DNA of 64,000 nucleotides from Setoptus koraiensis (lineage: Eukaryota > Arthropoda). This document shows, piece after piece, positions 23,068 to 35,489 of the stretch (position 1 is the stretch's first letter; every line of letters begins with the position of its first letter). Both the position numbers and the translations under genes were made by a program. The stretch spans positions 12,152,001-12,216,000 of the forward strand of contig CM106585.1 of assembly GCA_048013815.1 (NCBI GenBank), in the 5' to 3' direction. The notes beneath the pieces are model-generated. The model did not search any database, was not told where the DNA came from, and was given only the letters and a program-made list of their open reading frames with translations.

Positions 23068-23401
23068 TTTGTTCAACTCCAAAACCTAAATAAGCGCCTA
23101 ATAAAGCAACCACTCATCTAATTAATTATCCGATCGTTGCGTGCTCTTTTTCTCTTGATTTAATTCATCTTGTCCAATTTTAAATTGCTTCAATTTCTCA
23201 ATTGAATTCTCCTCGCCAGACAAATCTCGTCACCGTTCGTCCATTCGCTCTCCCCGCACACCAACTATACAGATGGAATGTGCTGTTATTATTATTATTC
23301 TATTTTAAGCGGTGGTTGTTGTGTGTGTGTATCAAGTAGCCACCGTGCACCGTTGTGGAGCCTCCATTGTGTACTTTATCCTTGTATATAACTTCTCGGG
23401 C

Positions 23402-23452
<51 letters not shown>

Positions 23453-24013
23453 CATAGCAGAGGCTCCACTGGCGCAGTAGAGCACCCAATTGGCACACTG
23501 ATCTGACTATACAGTGCATCAGCGCAAAGTGGCGCATTGGGGCCGCCGCTTTGGCCTCATTATGTACAGGATAGGCCAGTGCGTCTGGCCACACACACAC
23601 ACACACAAATTGTGTAACACACAGGCGCACAATGCGCGTGTATTTGTGCTGAATCATTCGACGCCAGAAGCACCATTCGCAAGCACGAAGGCTTTTCTGT
23701 GCAAACACACACACACACTCACACATACTGTATGTGTGTGACATACACACCGTAGCAGACCACAATACACATGTGCTGCGCACATATACAGTACAGCAGA
23801 GTGATTCTGTAACCACACAATCGAACACACACTTACAGTTACGGTATAGATAACGTAAGGCCACCGTGTTTGTTTACATCATACACAACTAATTCATTCA
23901 AAGCGAAAAAGTCATTCCATTTCCATAATTTGTCTACTTATTTACACCAAGGTTTATTATTTCAATTCGGAAATAAACTTTTCTTGAATTTATAACTCTT
24001 TATTTGTCTCTAG
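23068..24013. other. Divergent gap between synaptotagmin-1 and small Maf
   Basis: It holds the synaptotagmin-1 promoter side, a (CA)n array of about 22 units (23404-23447) and shorter CA patches (23,590-23,608; 23,704-23,726). The right end, TTTGTCTCTAG at 24013, looks like an acceptor for the Maf exon, so part of this gap is probably a Maf intron. Confidence 0.5.
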
Positions 24014-24033
24014 GGCCAATTATCAAAGCCATA

Positions 24034-24318
24034 ATGCAGATAGAAGACGAACAATTGATTGTATTGTCCGTGAAGGAGCTGAACCGACACCTAAAGTTGT
24101 CAAAGATGACCAAGCAACAGGTACTTAGCATGAAACAGCGAAGGCGAACCCTGAAAAATAGAGGATACGCTGCTTGTTGCAGAAACAAGCGCTTCGAGCT
24201 CAAAAGTGACCTGGAGAATCAACGCCAACAGGAGCAAGATGCCATAAAGCAACTAGAAGCCGAAATCGAATACTACAGAAGAGAATTAAGTGCATTCAGA
24301 GATATAAGAGAAAATTAA
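24034..24318 (+). CDS. Small Maf bZIP transcription factor
   Basis: From the ATG at 24034, 94 residues. The Maf extended-homology helix (LSVKELNRHLKLSKMTKQQV) is followed by the Maf basic region KQRRRTLKNRGYAACCRNKR, including the family-specific Tyr, then a short leucine zipper. There is no activation domain. Small Mafs dimerise with CNC factors (Nrf2/CncC) on antioxidant-response elements. The frame stays open upstream to a good acceptor at 24013, so a short coding exon further left may supply the true N-terminus. Vertebrate small Mafs are about 150-160 residues; this one ends soon after the zipper. Its stop is 38 bp from the stop of the facing ARID4-like gene. Confidence 0.9.
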   Translation: MQIEDEQLIVLSVKELNRHLKLSKMTKQQVLSMKQRRRTLKNRGYAACCRNKRFELKSDLENQRQQEQDAIKQLEAEIEYYRRELSAFRDIREN

Positions 24319-24356
24319 CAAAGACACAAGCTAATCAGTTAAAAGAAAGTAAACCA

Positions 24357-27053
24357 TTATAACCAATTGTTATTTAAGATTTCTTCTGCCGCTGCTGTCG
24401 CGGATCTAGTTCTCAGTTCCTTCCTATCCCTTCTGTTCCTTGCTTTTTTCCGTCGTCGATCAATTTGTGCTACTTCAGCCTTTATAGATATATAAGTTTG
24501 TCGGAGAGCGTGCAATCGCTCGAGTAAGATGGAGATCTTTTTATCACAGTCAACCTCATCGATGGGCTCGCAGAATTTGTAAGTGTTGGGTGGATCGCTT
24601 ATCGGCACGTGGGCAGGTACTGAATTTTCCTCTATTTCGGAAACATCCATGTTAGTTTCATCGGGAACATGCACTGGCGTAACATGGGGTTCTTCAATTG
24701 GTCGATTTTCGGTCTCTTGCGTGGGCGAAACATCTGGCTTTTGCGTTGGCGAAATTTCTGCTTCCTGAATTGGCGTATCATCAGTCTTTTGCAGCGGTGA
24801 AACCTCAGGTTCCTTCATCGGTGTATCATCAGTCTCTTGCAAGGGTGAGGCCTCAGGTTCCTGCATTGGTGTATCATCATCAGTCTCCTTCAATGGAGTA
24901 ACATCGACTTCTTGTTTCGATCTGGTATCGATCTCCTCCGGGGCTGGAACATCGGTTGTGTCCATTGGTATAACATCAACTTCTTGAGGGGGTGTTTCTT
25001 CTTTGGGCTCTTCACATTCTTTGATCTTAGATTTGATCCTTGAGGATCCCCTAGTATATTCAGGGGTATGCGTGCTTTGCCGCCCCTTCCTTCTGCCTCG
25101 TTTTCCTGAGAATTGAGAAGGCGAGTCAACAGAGATTGAGTTCTTGGCAGTTGAGTCATCGGTTTCCTGAATTGATTTGACATTAGGTTCTTGCACTGGC
25201 GAAACATCAGGTTCCTGTATAGGCGTGACATCAATCTCTTTCAACGGAGTTACTTGGACTTCTTGTTTTGGTGTCGTTTCAATCTCTTCCGGGGTTGGAA
25301 CATCGGTTGTGTCCATTGGTGTAACATTGGTTTCTTGCGAGGGCGTTTCTTCCATCTGGGAGGCTACGGATTCTTTATATTTTGATTTAATTCTTGAGGA
25401 TCCTCTGGTATATCCAGGTGTGAGCGTGCTTTGTCGTCCTTTCCTTCTGCCTCTTTTGCCTGTGAATTGAGAAGGCGATTCAACAGAGTTCGAGTTCTTG
25501 GCAGTTGAGTCATCGATTTGTTGCATTGGTTTGACATCGGTTTCTTGTACTGGTGAAACATCAGGTTCCTGTATTGGTGTAACTTCAATCTCTTGCAATG
25601 GGGTGACATCGATCTCTTGTTTTGGTTTGACATCGACGGTTTCTTCAATGGTTTGTTGATCATTTGCTAGGGCGTCTAGTGGTATACCTTTATTTCCTAC
25701 ATTCCCTTTACGTCTTCTGGAAGAATCATCTCTCACAATTGAAACAATGCGACTCCTAGTTATCCATTCGTCATAACGATTGTTCCAACCAGTATAATGA
25801 ACATAATAGCGAGGTTTACCAGGCGTTGCAACATCCATTTTATTAACTTTGGCTTCGTAGACTTTTAATAGTTTTCCTTTGCCATATTTAACCCTCAGTC
25901 TAACCCCTATCTCTATTGTCTCGTACCTAATGTTTGTTTTTGCTTCTAATTCACCAGTTTGATCGCTGACATTGGAGCTAACATCGTCATCTGCATTTTC
26001 GACAAATTTTGGTTTGGTCATTTCTTTAGTTGACTCTCGGCGCCTCCTACCCTTTAGGTCCCTCCATTTGTTTACATCTGAGATGGCGGTTTGATTATTG
26101 GTTGGAGATGGAATTGCATGAGATTCATTTAGTGAGACAGTATTGCTTGTATTGTCTTGTGCTACCATGCTAGATTTGGATGATGTATTATTACTAAAAT
26201 CATTATTTTCATCAGCATCATCGCTGTTATTCGTTGTAGATGATCCAGAGTCGTCCTCTCTGACTTCGTCTGCAACTGCTAAGCTGGATATTTGCGAAAC
26301 ATCATTTGATGTATGTCCTGCTTGTTGTTGAATTGGTGCGGTGGGGTTACTACTACTGCTACTACTACCATTATTATTATTGTTATTATTATTGTAAGGT
26401 GAATTAGTCGTATCAGGTGAATAAGTAGTGTTGCTAGTGGCTGGTGTTTGTATGGTAGTAGTATTAGTAGTAGTTGTGTGATTGGGATTCTCTGAGTTGA
26501 TATTGTTTGAAGTTGAATTGTTTGAATTGGTAGAATTAGATGCGTAATAGCTGTGAGCCACCCTAGGCCCAAGACTAGCTGCTCCACTACCTACTTTAAC
26601 TGGGTTACCAAAGTGTTCTGGATTTGTCAATGGTAATTGATCTAATGTCTCAGATTCGGCAAAATGTTTACCACTTTTCAAACATAATGAATTTCGTCTT
26701 AGTACACATTGGTCGCCATCATCAAATATGACAGTATAACGACTGTAGTCTGTTATTTTAGTTATAGTTGCTTGTATATAGGCTTGACCTTTGTCCGGAT
26801 GTCTTGCCTCAACTAGAGTCCCATTTTTGATGAGATAACCAGCTTTGAGATCAGCATCATCTATAGAATGTGGACTATTGCTACCCTTAAATAGGACTCT
26901 TAATTTGACATGTCTATCAACTTGTGCTATTTTGGCTTCACAAAAGGCTCCCTTGTATTTGGCACTAACGTCTGTGCCAACAGTCAAATATGGAGGCTCC
27001 TCTACCACGGGTATAGCCTTTTTAGTTGATGAATAATAAGGCATTTTCTTCAT
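24357..27053 (-). CDS. ARID4/RBBP1-like chromatin protein lacking the ARID domain
   Basis: A single exon of 898 residues. The N-terminus is plainly ARID4[22 protein letters not shown] (Tudor, about 20-75), a second Tudor-like unit (about 80-135), and then [20 protein letters not shown]. Asn/Thr/Ser-rich DNA-encoded filler follows (150-340). A chromobarrel domain is at about 380-440 ([33 protein letters not shown]). The ARID4-type helical end (about 820-870) has [17 protein letters not shown]. Between Tudor and chromobarrel there is no ARID DNA-binding fold, and the single exon leaves no room to hide one. Residues 475-790 are repeats of V-[TS]-P-x-x-E units, including a duplicated ~120-residue block. 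ARID4 proteins serve SIN3-HDAC repressor complexes. Confidence 0.88.
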   Translation of the reverse strand: MKKMPYYSSTKKAIPVVEEPPYLTVGTDVSAKYKGAFCEAKIAQVDRHVKLRVLFKGSNSPHSIDDADLKAGYLIKNGTLVEARHPDKGQAYIQATITKITDYSRYTVIFDDGDQCVLRRNSLCLKSGKHFAESETLDQLPLTNPEHFGNPVKVGSGAASLGPRVAHSYYASNSTNSNNSTSNNINSENPNHTTTTNTTTIQTPATSNTTYSPDTTNSPYNNNNNNNNGSSSSSSNPTAPIQQQAGHTSNDVSQISSLAVADEVREDDSGSSTTNNSDDADENNDFSNNTSSKSSMVAQDNTSNTVSLNESHAIPSPTNNQTAISDVNKWRDLKGRRRRESTKEMTKPKFVENADDDVSSNVSDQTGELEAKTNIRYETIEIGVRLRVKYGKGKLLKVYEAKVNKMDVATPGKPRYYVHYTGWNNRYDEWITRSRIVSIVRDDSSRRRKGNVGNKGIPLDALANDQQTIEETVDVKPKQEIDVTPLQEIEVTPIQEPDVSPVQETDVKPMQQIDDSTAKNSNSVESPSQFTGKRGRRKGRQSTLTPGYTRGSSRIKSKYKESVASQMEETPSQETNVTPMDTTDVPTPEEIETTPKQEVQVTPLKEIDVTPIQEPDVSPVQEPNVKSIQETDDSTAKNSISVDSPSQFSGKRGRRKGRQSTHTPEYTRGSSRIKSKIKECEEPKEETPPQEVDVIPMDTTDVPAPEEIDTRSKQEVDVTPLKETDDDTPMQEPEASPLQETDDTPMKEPEVSPLQKTDDTPIQEAEISPTQKPDVSPTQETENRPIEEPHVTPVHVPDETNMDVSEIEENSVPAHVPISDPPNTYKFCEPIDEVDCDKKISILLERLHALRQTYISIKAEVAQIDRRRKKARNRRDRKELRTRSATAAAEEILNNNWL
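24870..25625 (-). repeat. Tandem duplication inside the ARID4-like coding region
   Basis: Two adjacent copies of about 360 bp each encode SPSQF[TS][12 protein letters not shown] followed by [11 protein letters not shown] and MDTTDVP. They are in frame, and the DNA is still closely similar, so the duplication looks recent. Both copies are embedded in shorter decapeptide repeats. Confidence 0.85.
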
Positions 27054-27589
27054 TTGTGGTTGAGCAAGTACCAGAATCTGGTATCATTTAGTTATCATAA
27101 TCATAATTCATCAGCATTTAAACAGCGTTAATATGTCGTACAACAATTATTGAATAGAATAATGTTATTATATAATTGATAATTGTCTATTTAGTATTAG
27201 GAGAATTGATTTTGTTGTTGGATCGATCAAAATAATAATAATATTGTTGGTCTCTGTGTGTAGCTGTGTCGTAGCTGTATTATATCGGCAGCTATAATGA
27301 TATAATAATAATAATAATTATAATATACTACAACTAGCAATGATAATAATAATGATTATGATAATGTCTGATGATGATGAGTGGTGATGGTTACTGGTGA
27401 TGGTTACATTGATAAAGATTTTGGTGTTGTTGTCGCTGGTCTAATAATAATAATAATAGTAATAGTATTGGTTATAATAATTGTTATGGGGCTAGTAATA
27501 ATTGTTGTCTATCTATACTGGTGTTTCGTCTAATAATTTTGGTAATCTGGCGACGGCTTTACTTGTAGTTGATGGTACAGAATTATTGT

Positions 27590-27622
<33 letters not shown>

Positions 27623-28653
27623 GGTTGTTGGTGTCGTCGTTGCTGGTAGCAATGGTGATGCTGATGATGGGTAGTAGTCGACCTAGATGCAGAGGTTCTA
27701 AATTTATTAATCGTTTATCTCGGGATTGTAATAATACATTGATGTAGAATATATGTAAAGAATAGAGATAATCATATCAGTATAATGGTAGCCGTATAAA
27801 GAGTGGTGTCTCTCTCGCTCTCTTTCAGTATATCTATCTCCGTCTTCGTCACTGTATCTCTTTCTCTGTCTCTCTCTGTTCCCCTCTCAGTCTTTCTCTC
27901 TCTCTCAATTTCAGTCTGTGTTTTTTCCTATCTCTCATATTGTTGGTTGTTTAATAAGTTGAATCGCGCACAGAAATTCACACACACACACACACACACA
28001 CACGCAGACTGTCTTTAGTCGAGTCTGTCTGCCTGCTTGTGTGTTTGTGTGTACGCTTGATTGTGTTGTAAAAGCCAAATTCAAGCCAACTTTGCGCCAT
28101 CTAGATTTTTATCAAAGAACCTTCTTTTAATGCGCGACTTCTCGTTGTTCGATCAAGGTGCACCACACAAGCCAGCCAACATCCTTAACGCACACACACA
28201 CACACACACACACAACGCTACTGCAGCGTCGTTACACACACTACTGGGGACTGCTTTTCCACCGACTGTTTTTTGGGAGACTGCCGCACACTCGCACTGC
28301 ACTCACTGTTGCGCTGAGGGAGCTGGCCTGTGAGCAAGCCACTGTGACAGTCGGATGAATGCGAATCTCCCCTATTACATCGCCGTAGTCTCCCACGGTT
28401 GCAGCTTGCATATTTCTTACCGCGCCAGTCCTATCCTGCCGCCACTGGCACTCCTGTTCCACACTCCTCGATCGGGAATGCTGTTTTGTGTTCTGTTGGC
28501 ACAGTATTGTTGTCGCGCTGTCGGCAAGCAAGCGTCAACGCTTACGATACATTTTTTCCATTTTAAATTGTAGTATTATTCTACGTAATCATTACACCAT
28601 TATTATCATCACATAATTCCTGCAAATTTATTTATACCTTCACATACAGGAAA
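27054..28653. other. Divergent gap between ARID4-like and SEC11
   Basis: Promoter sides of both genes. It holds TAA/ATT patches (27,230-27,480), a GTT run (27,584-27,625), a CT-rich stretch (27,803-27,910) and (CA)n arrays at 27979-28002 and 28193-28215. The sequence CTTCACATACAG just before the SEC11 ATG looks like an acceptor, suggesting a 5' UTR intron. Confidence 0.5.
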
Positions 28654-29211
28654 ATGAGTCTAGCCAAAATAGCCGATACCCTCGGACTCACCGAGTTGAG
28701 CCGGATGAGCAAGCGACAGTGCATCTTCCAGATATTAAACTTCTGCCTCATAATCTCCTCGGCACTTACGATATGGAAGGGCCTCATGCTGGTGACAGGG
28801 TCGGAAAGTCCAATTGTAGTAGTCCTAAGTGGCTCTATGGAGCCAGCATTCCACCGAGGCGATCTATTGTTTCTCACCAACTACCGTGATGACCCTGTCA
28901 GGGTTGGTGATATAGTAGTATTTAAAATTAAAGGAAGAGACATTCCTATAGTACACAGAGTTATTAAATTGCACCAAAAGGAAAACGGAACATACAAGAT
29001 TTTGACGAAAGGAGACAACAACTCAGTAGACGATCGCGGCCTTTATGCTGAAGGCCAACATTGGCTAGAACGCTCGGACATCGTCGGACGAGCACGAGGT
29101 TTTGTACCATATGTCGGCATGATAACTATACTAATGAATGATTACCCGAAACTGAAATACATCGTCCTGGGCTTTTTAGGAGTATTTGTTCTAGTTCACA
29201 AAGAGAGCTAG
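28654..29211 (+). CDS. SEC11A: Signal peptidase catalytic subunit SEC11
   Basis: 185 residues, near the usual 179. One N-terminal membrane helix (about 24-44) precedes the catalytic signature [20 protein letters not shown], whose Ser is the nucleophile. IPIVHRVI carries the catalytic His, and [21 protein letters not shown] the Asp residues. The end, [19 protein letters not shown] plus a C-terminal helix, is typical of eukaryotic SEC11. It cuts signal peptides in the ER and so works on the same substrates as the oligosaccharyltransferase encoded at 2.3-3.9 kb. Coding is uninterrupted. An ATTAAA at 29279-29284 is a likely poly(A) signal. It converges on Gq alpha, 139 bp away. Confidence 0.96.
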   Translation: MSLAKIADTLGLTELSRMSKRQCIFQILNFCLIISSALTIWKGLMLVTGSESPIVVVLSGSMEPAFHRGDLLFLTNYRDDPVRVGDIVVFKIKGRDIPIVHRVIKLHQKENGTYKILTKGDNNSVDDRGLYAEGQHWLERSDIVGRARGFVPYVGMITILMNDYPKLKYIVLGFLGVFVLVHKES

Positions 29212-29350
29212 TGACCAAATTAGTGAAATACGAATAATATAAATCAAAACACACAGATATATATATAATGTAATTTTCATTAAAATGTATTTGTATGTAT
29301 GAACTTGAAATACTGTAACATATGTGTAATTATTAATTAATCTGTTATAG

Positions 29351-30412
29351 CTACACTAAATTATATTCCTTTAGGTTGAGCTGTAATATTGTGTCTTTGA
29401 CAGCGGCGAACACAAAACGTATGTTCTCTGTATCTGTTGCACATGTAAAATGTGAGTAAATAATCTTCTCACTGTCTGGATTAAGTTCGACAAACATTTT
29501 AAGAATGAATTCTCTAGCGGATATAGCATCTTTCTTAGGACCAGCATATTCTGGGAAATAGTCGACAAGATGTGAATAGGTAATCTTTTCTTCTAATAAA
29601 TCCTTTTTGTTCAAGAACAAGATTACAGAGGAATTTTGAAACCAAGGATATGTGATAATTGTCTTGAATAATGCTTTAGACTCTTCCATACGATTTTCAT
29701 TATCTGACTCGAATAATATTTGATCATATTCACTTAAGGCGACTAAGAAAATAATAGAGGTTACATTCTCAAAGCAATGTATCCACTTACGTCTTTCCGA
29801 ACGTTGACCTCCTACATCAACCATCCTAAATATGATTGAATCTAAATCAAAAGGGTATTCTATTATACCTGTGGTAGGTACTCTTACTCGTAATATATCT
29901 TGTTGCGTGGGCAAATAATCTGGTGATGCTATTCTATCAAGATCGCTTAAATAATATTTGGCAGAATCAGTTAGCTGGTATTCTCTTCTTCTATCATAAC
30001 ATTCTTGTATTCCTACATCGTCCCATAACGATTTAATGGCCTCAACATAACTATCTCCAAACGTTGTTACAGCTTCATAATCGATACATCTTATTAGTTC
30101 GGCATTAGAAATATTCCTTGAATTTTTAAATTCTAATTTGAGCAAATCCATAGCTTTGATCATGCTTTGCATAGCCATAAATATATTCTGATATACCAAT
30201 TTAATGAAACCGCGTTTATCTTCATCGGAATAACCAGATCCGTGTATAATCCTCATCTGTTTAATAAATGTAGATTTTCCTGATTCCCCAGTACCCAATA
30301 ATAATAGTTTTAATTCTCTCCTGGCATCTCTTTTATCTTTCCTGAGTTGCTTTTCAATCTCCTGATTGATTCTTTTTTGTTCTTTGGCCTCTTCGCTCAA
30401 ACAGCACGCCAT
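29351..30412 (-). CDS. Galphaq: G protein alpha subunit, Gq class
   Basis: 353 residues from the ATG at 30410-30412, the usual Gq length. The frame is open for 33 more codons upstream, but that is AT/CA repeat sequence and not protein. [20 protein letters not shown] carries the two palmitoylated Cys residues. P-loop GTGESGKS, switch I RVPTTGI with the GTPase Arg, switch [18 protein letters not shown] and TCATDT are all present. The C-terminus [11 protein letters not shown] is the Gq receptor-coupling tail. It couples receptors, including arthropod rhodopsins, to phospholipase C beta. The coding region has no introns, which is unusual for this gene, and no poly(A) relic is visible beside it. 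Confidence 0.97.
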   Translation of the reverse strand: MACCLSEEAKEQKRINQEIEKQLRKDKRDARRELKLLLLGTGESGKSTFIKQMRIIHGSGYSDEDKRGFIKLVYQNIFMAMQSMIKAMDLLKLEFKNSRNISNAELIRCIDYEAVTTFGDSYVEAIKSLWDDVGIQECYDRRREYQLTDSAKYYLSDLDRIASPDYLPTQQDILRVRVPTTGIIEYPFDLDSIIFRMVDVGGQRSERRKWIHCFENVTSIIFLVALSEYDQILFESDNENRMEESKALFKTIITYPWFQNSSVILFLNKKDLLEEKITYSHLVDYFPEYAGPKKDAISAREFILKMFVELNPDSEKIIYSHFTCATDTENIRFVFAAVKDTILQLNLKEYNLV

Positions 30413-30480
30413 TTTGGATGTGTGGTGTGGTGTGGTGTGATGTGATTTGATGGTGTGTGTGTGTGTGTATATAGATACAC

Positions 30481-30741
30481 AATATATATATATATATATA
30501 TATATATACAAATATATATAAATATATATATATATACACGTATATATATATATAGATATATATATAGTGATGCTGCTGTCGGTTGTGCTGTTGTTGTTGC
30601 GTAAAATAATATTATAGTTAATAGTATATATATATATTTATATATATGCGATATATATACGGTATGTATATATTTATATATAAATGTGTATGTATATGTG
30701 AGTGTGTGTGTGTGTGTATAGATGGATATATATATATATCG

Positions 30742-30770
<29 letters not shown>
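30481..30770. repeat. Cluster of (TA)n arrays upstream of Gq alpha
   Basis: At least five TA runs (30481-30566 with short breaks, 30624-30658, 30728-30768) lie 70-360 bp upstream of the Gq start codon, beside a GT run. Confidence 0.85.
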
Positions 30771-30772
<2 letters not shown>

Positions 30773-30934
30773 TAAATGGTAAATGTATATATATACGGCG
30801 AATTATTATATAATAACATGTAATAATTTATGTGTGATGCTGGCGACGCGACGATGATGAGAATCCAAGAATGCCTAGCACCACCACTATATAACAAAGT
30901 TGATGGCAGGGGATGGCAGCAGCCAGCAAGAGAG

Positions 30935-30979
<45 letters not shown>

Positions 30980-32794
30980 CACACACACCACATACACACA
31001 AGCACACACACGCACGCACGCACACACGAGCAGGCAATGAGATGGTGGTGGTGGTAGTAGCAGAAGCAGCAGCACTAGCAATAGCAGTAGTGGTGGTGGT
31101 GGTGTGTGAGTGTGAGAGATGGTGTATAGGGCAGCGCAGTTATAACAGGCAGGCTAACAGGCAGGCTAGCGGCAGGCTGTGGGCAGACAGCAGCGGCAGA
31201 ATGGGGTAGCGAGCAGGCAGTTAGGCAGTTGTGGGCAGTAGCACGGGGAGATGCATGGTATCACAGAGATGACACACATAAAAGCGAACGCACCAACTTA
31301 AATTGTGCTCATTATATGACGCTCAAACAGACACACAGACGCGCGCTGCTTGCGTTTGTGCCATGCAACTGCTGCCAGTGCTACTATGGCCCGATGTTCT
31401 GCACTGCACACAGTATAGGCTGCCAATGAACCAATGAGAGTGGAACGCGCACACACACACACACACACACACACAAGCACACACACACACACAAGCACAC
31501 ACGCACAGCGAACACTAGCATATAGCCAATAGGGGGTGTCTAGTGAAAGATGCGATAAAAGCACTGTCACAGGCCAGTCTCGGCCAGTGCCTTCTCCAAG
31601 GCATGCAAACAGCGGCACAGCGCACACGCGTTTGATGATTTTGTCTTGTGCACACTTTAACACTCACTCACATTGTGTGCTCGTGCGCGCAGTACGTGTA
31701 TCATGTGTTTTCATTGGCTACTTGTTAGCTGTCTGTGCTCTTGCACGGTGCCAGCGCCCATGCAGACGCGCGCCCCACACTATGGGGCCCCATAGCAGCG
31801 TCCCATAACGCACACACTACAGCCCCACTGGCAGCACTCAAGCAGCTATGAGCTATGATATCGGCGCCAGCGGCGTGCTATAAGCCGCGCCACAGCGTCT
31901 ACGTCTGACGATGCACGGCTGTATGCGATGCGTGCCCGATCCGAGCGCTGGACGCACTCGGGTTGGCAGTCTGGCTGGCTGGCAGCAACAGCTACAGACT
32001 GTACACATTAGTGGAGCTATGACAGTTAGTGTGGCCGCTACTTTCTCCGGGTACGCACACATGCACAGTAGGGCACATAACAATAATCTAGAAATAGGGC
32101 CATTCACTCGTGTGTGTGTGTTCTCTAGTTGCGCAAAGATGAAATTACATCTAGGGCGCACAGAGCCCGGGGATCCGCACAAGCTGATGACCCTGTGTCC
32201 GTGTGCGCGCTCGACAAGTAATTGTGTGCACCAGTGTACTAGTGGCCAGGCCCAGTTCAACAGAACAGCTGAGCAGCGCGCGACACATCCCACTTATAAT
32301 GAGCCGCCGAGACCCTATTCACAAGACCGACTAATGTCAGAATCGACTTGTGTTGCATAACGCACACAAACATATTGGCGACATGAGAAAGCCCCGTCGC
32401 CCAGATGGGGTCTTTTCAGGGCGGGTCAGCCGGGTTCGTTGCAACGGGCGGTGAGGGCGTTTTGGGCATTCGGCTGTCGGGCTGTCTAGGCGGAATGGGT
32501 CGGTCGGCAAGCCCGTCGACTATTGTGCAACCGCTTGTAGACAAGTTGGCGCTATTGGGAAAAAGTTGGGCACACGCGCACGATGCAAGCGCGTGTCATG
32601 CGCACTGCGCACACATATGATGTTATGTAATACTAGTATTATATCACTAATAACATCACAAATAACCTTAACATTACATAATGTACATGGCGCTGTATGG
32701 CCAAGAATAAAACACCATCAAGTTTGTCTTTCACTTATATGTATCATCTAAGAAAGAATCGAGATCTGAAATGAATATCCACGCAGACACACAG

Positions 32795-32833
<39 letters not shown>

Positions 32834-33487
32834 AACATGCAGTAGATCTGCCGACAGACGCGCGCACACTCCATCTCTGGCGTCTGGTGCGTTACCGTTG
32901 TACACAATTGCCAATACGATTGCAACAATAACAACAACGACGACGACGACAACACTGACATTACATAACAACTGAAGTTACTACAACATCATGATGTTGC
33001 GCAATACTGGATCAACAATCATGATTCAGCGACGTTCGTATTCATTCGCTATACGCTAATCATTTGTATGTTGGCGTGTCACTGGCTGCGTCTAACATGG
33101 CCACTGTCAGACATCTAGTGCCACTTCTACTACTACTGCCACTACCACCACTACCCTTGCTATCAATACAGCTACTGTTATACTGTCTTGGTGCCTAGAT
33201 GTGCCTGGACCGCTAGATGGTCAGTCGGTGGTGGGGCGTGTAGTTGCACAAGGGGCGCACACACAAGACAACACACTGCTAAACATGTGTGTGCCCTTAT
33301 GTCATCGAGCAGTCAGACAGACACAAACACCGTCAGATGGATGTATGAAGGGAGAAAGGGAGAGATACACAGAGCGAGGGAGGCCCCCTTCCTGGACGTC
33401 CGTTGTTGTGCCGTCGAGCGACTGCTGGTCAGTTAGGTTACATTGGTTGGCGGTGGCTACCGTCTACGGTCCATTTGACTACTTGTG

Positions 33488-33532
<45 letters not shown>
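33488..33532. repeat. (CT)n microsatellite
   Basis: A pure run of about 22 CT units followed by GTCTGTCTGT. Confidence 0.95.
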
Positions 33533-33536
<4 letters not shown>

Positions 33537-34913
33537 GTCTGTTGCGAACAAGTACGTGTAGACACTTGATGGCGTGTTTAATAAAGTTGCACAACATGAT
33601 CGATTGTTTTGTATTGTTTTGTATTAACTAACTGCAATCGCCGTATTTATACGCGCTCGTTTTTCACTCAAGCCACTAATCCCGATAGAGTTCAATCGAG
33701 CCCTTCCCTGGTCGAGATTACAAAACTCCACCAAGATTTACTATGACTCGCTGACAATCGGTAAAATATCAACGGCACGTCCCAGAGATTGTATCGTTTT
33801 TCTCACCTTGCCAATCATGTTAGTGCTCTTATTCGTGACAATTTGTATTGCATGATAAATGGATCTACGAATCAGCTGCAAAGATCCCGCTTCTTCACCA
33901 CGATGCGGCGAACTGCAACGATTTGAGAGTAGTACCACTTAAACCGGTGCTCTGAGGCTCTCAGAGTGAGGGGCCGGTCAACTGAGCGCCGGTCTACAAT
34001 CAGCATTGAGCGCACTTCACCATTTAGACCATGTAGCGCTGGTGTGCTGACGGATAATCAAATCAAGTGACTTAGACAACGCAAACAGAAGGACACAACA
34101 ACTTTGCCGATGACATGTGTATAATGAACTTTTAAACCGGTCAAAATGTTCGCATGTATCGCCTGTGGTCGCGGACATAACAACTTTGACAACTACAACT
34201 TGCATGTGCTTGTGCATTATATCATTGGAGCAAATATCCGAGATAGATGGCTGACAGGCTGGCCAATGGGATGGGGTCATGTGATCACTCTAACCAGATT
34301 GTGCCAGCAAGACAGTTTCTAGTGGTGCAGTGGTGAGCGAGTTGATGAGTTTCGACTAATCGACTAATCAAATAATCAATTTGTTGTATGCAAACTTGGC
34401 AAATTTGAAGCCAGCTCATTGGGGCGGCTCATTTGGTGGCCATCGATAATGATCCTTGGCCAAACTGGACTATTACTTAAGATAATTGTTATCGTTGTGG
34501 CGAGGGCCTGATTTGCCTCTACCAGGGCCAGAACAACAGTGGCAGCAAAAGAAACCATACAGGCATCGTTAAGCTCGATAGAAATAAAGAGAGATCGAAA
34601 CAACAGCTCGGCAACAATGCATGTATCCATCTAACTAGAGATAAAGAGATATTAACGCTTTACTAGATTAGTGGCTGGCGAGTATCGGCGCTGCAGAAGA
34701 GTGTGGGAGGGCAAACAGGGGAGGTAGCGGCCTCAAAGTTTACTAGGTCCGCTCAGAGTTCAAGTCCAATAGCTGATAGCAGTTCTACAAGTTGTCTTAT
34801 TTGTACAATTGTCTAACTGTTTTGCTTCGAAGCTTGCCACCGCCAACAGTTAGGTAAAAGGAAATCCGCTACTACCCACCACTAACCTCACTTGGCTTCC
34901 ACATAGTTAGTTG

Positions 34914-34915
<2 letters not shown>

Positions 34916-34993
<78 letters not shown>

Positions 34994-35001
34994 TGTGTGT
35001 G
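34916..35001. repeat. (GT)n microsatellite
   Basis: About 85 bp of GT units, broken twice by GA and ending in a short GTGTGTGTC tail. Confidence 0.95.
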
Positions 35002-35457
35002 TCTATGAATTAGGTGCATAAATTTTGGTGCGGGCTCAACAAAAAAAGGGGAAAGAAAGTGCCCTATGGACCCAGGCAGCTCACACAAACACATCTGCGG
35101 AAATTAGGACATTCACAAGCGTCCAGTGCAAGTCTGATTATATCACTGTTGATGTATACATTTTATATATGTATATATATATATATATATATAAATGCCT
35201 CTTCATATATATATATATAGAAAGGAATTTTATTTTCTGTATTACATAACCCTTGTCGAGTCGACCTAGATACACTCGTAGGCAGCGTGAGATTGTGTAG
35301 TGTGCACGCCATGCAGTTTTTGCAGAAACTATACCCACACACTTACACCCCCGCCTAGAATGGTGTGTGTTTGTTGCTGTTGTCAGTCAGATTATTATAT
35401 CAGTACTATGCTATACTAGTGAGAGACAGAGAAAGCGAGGTTAGCTCTATTGTGTCC

Positions 35458-35489
<32 letters not shown>

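Noticed and set aside
30413-30511. N-terminal extension of Gq alpha with Tyr/Ile and Thr/His runs
   Set aside because: It is translation of TA and CA repeats upstream of the normal MACC start.
31229-33436. Several 60-150 codon frames in CA-rich DNA
   Set aside because: They are driven by CA/GT repeats and GC-rich filler; both strands are equally open and no family is seen.
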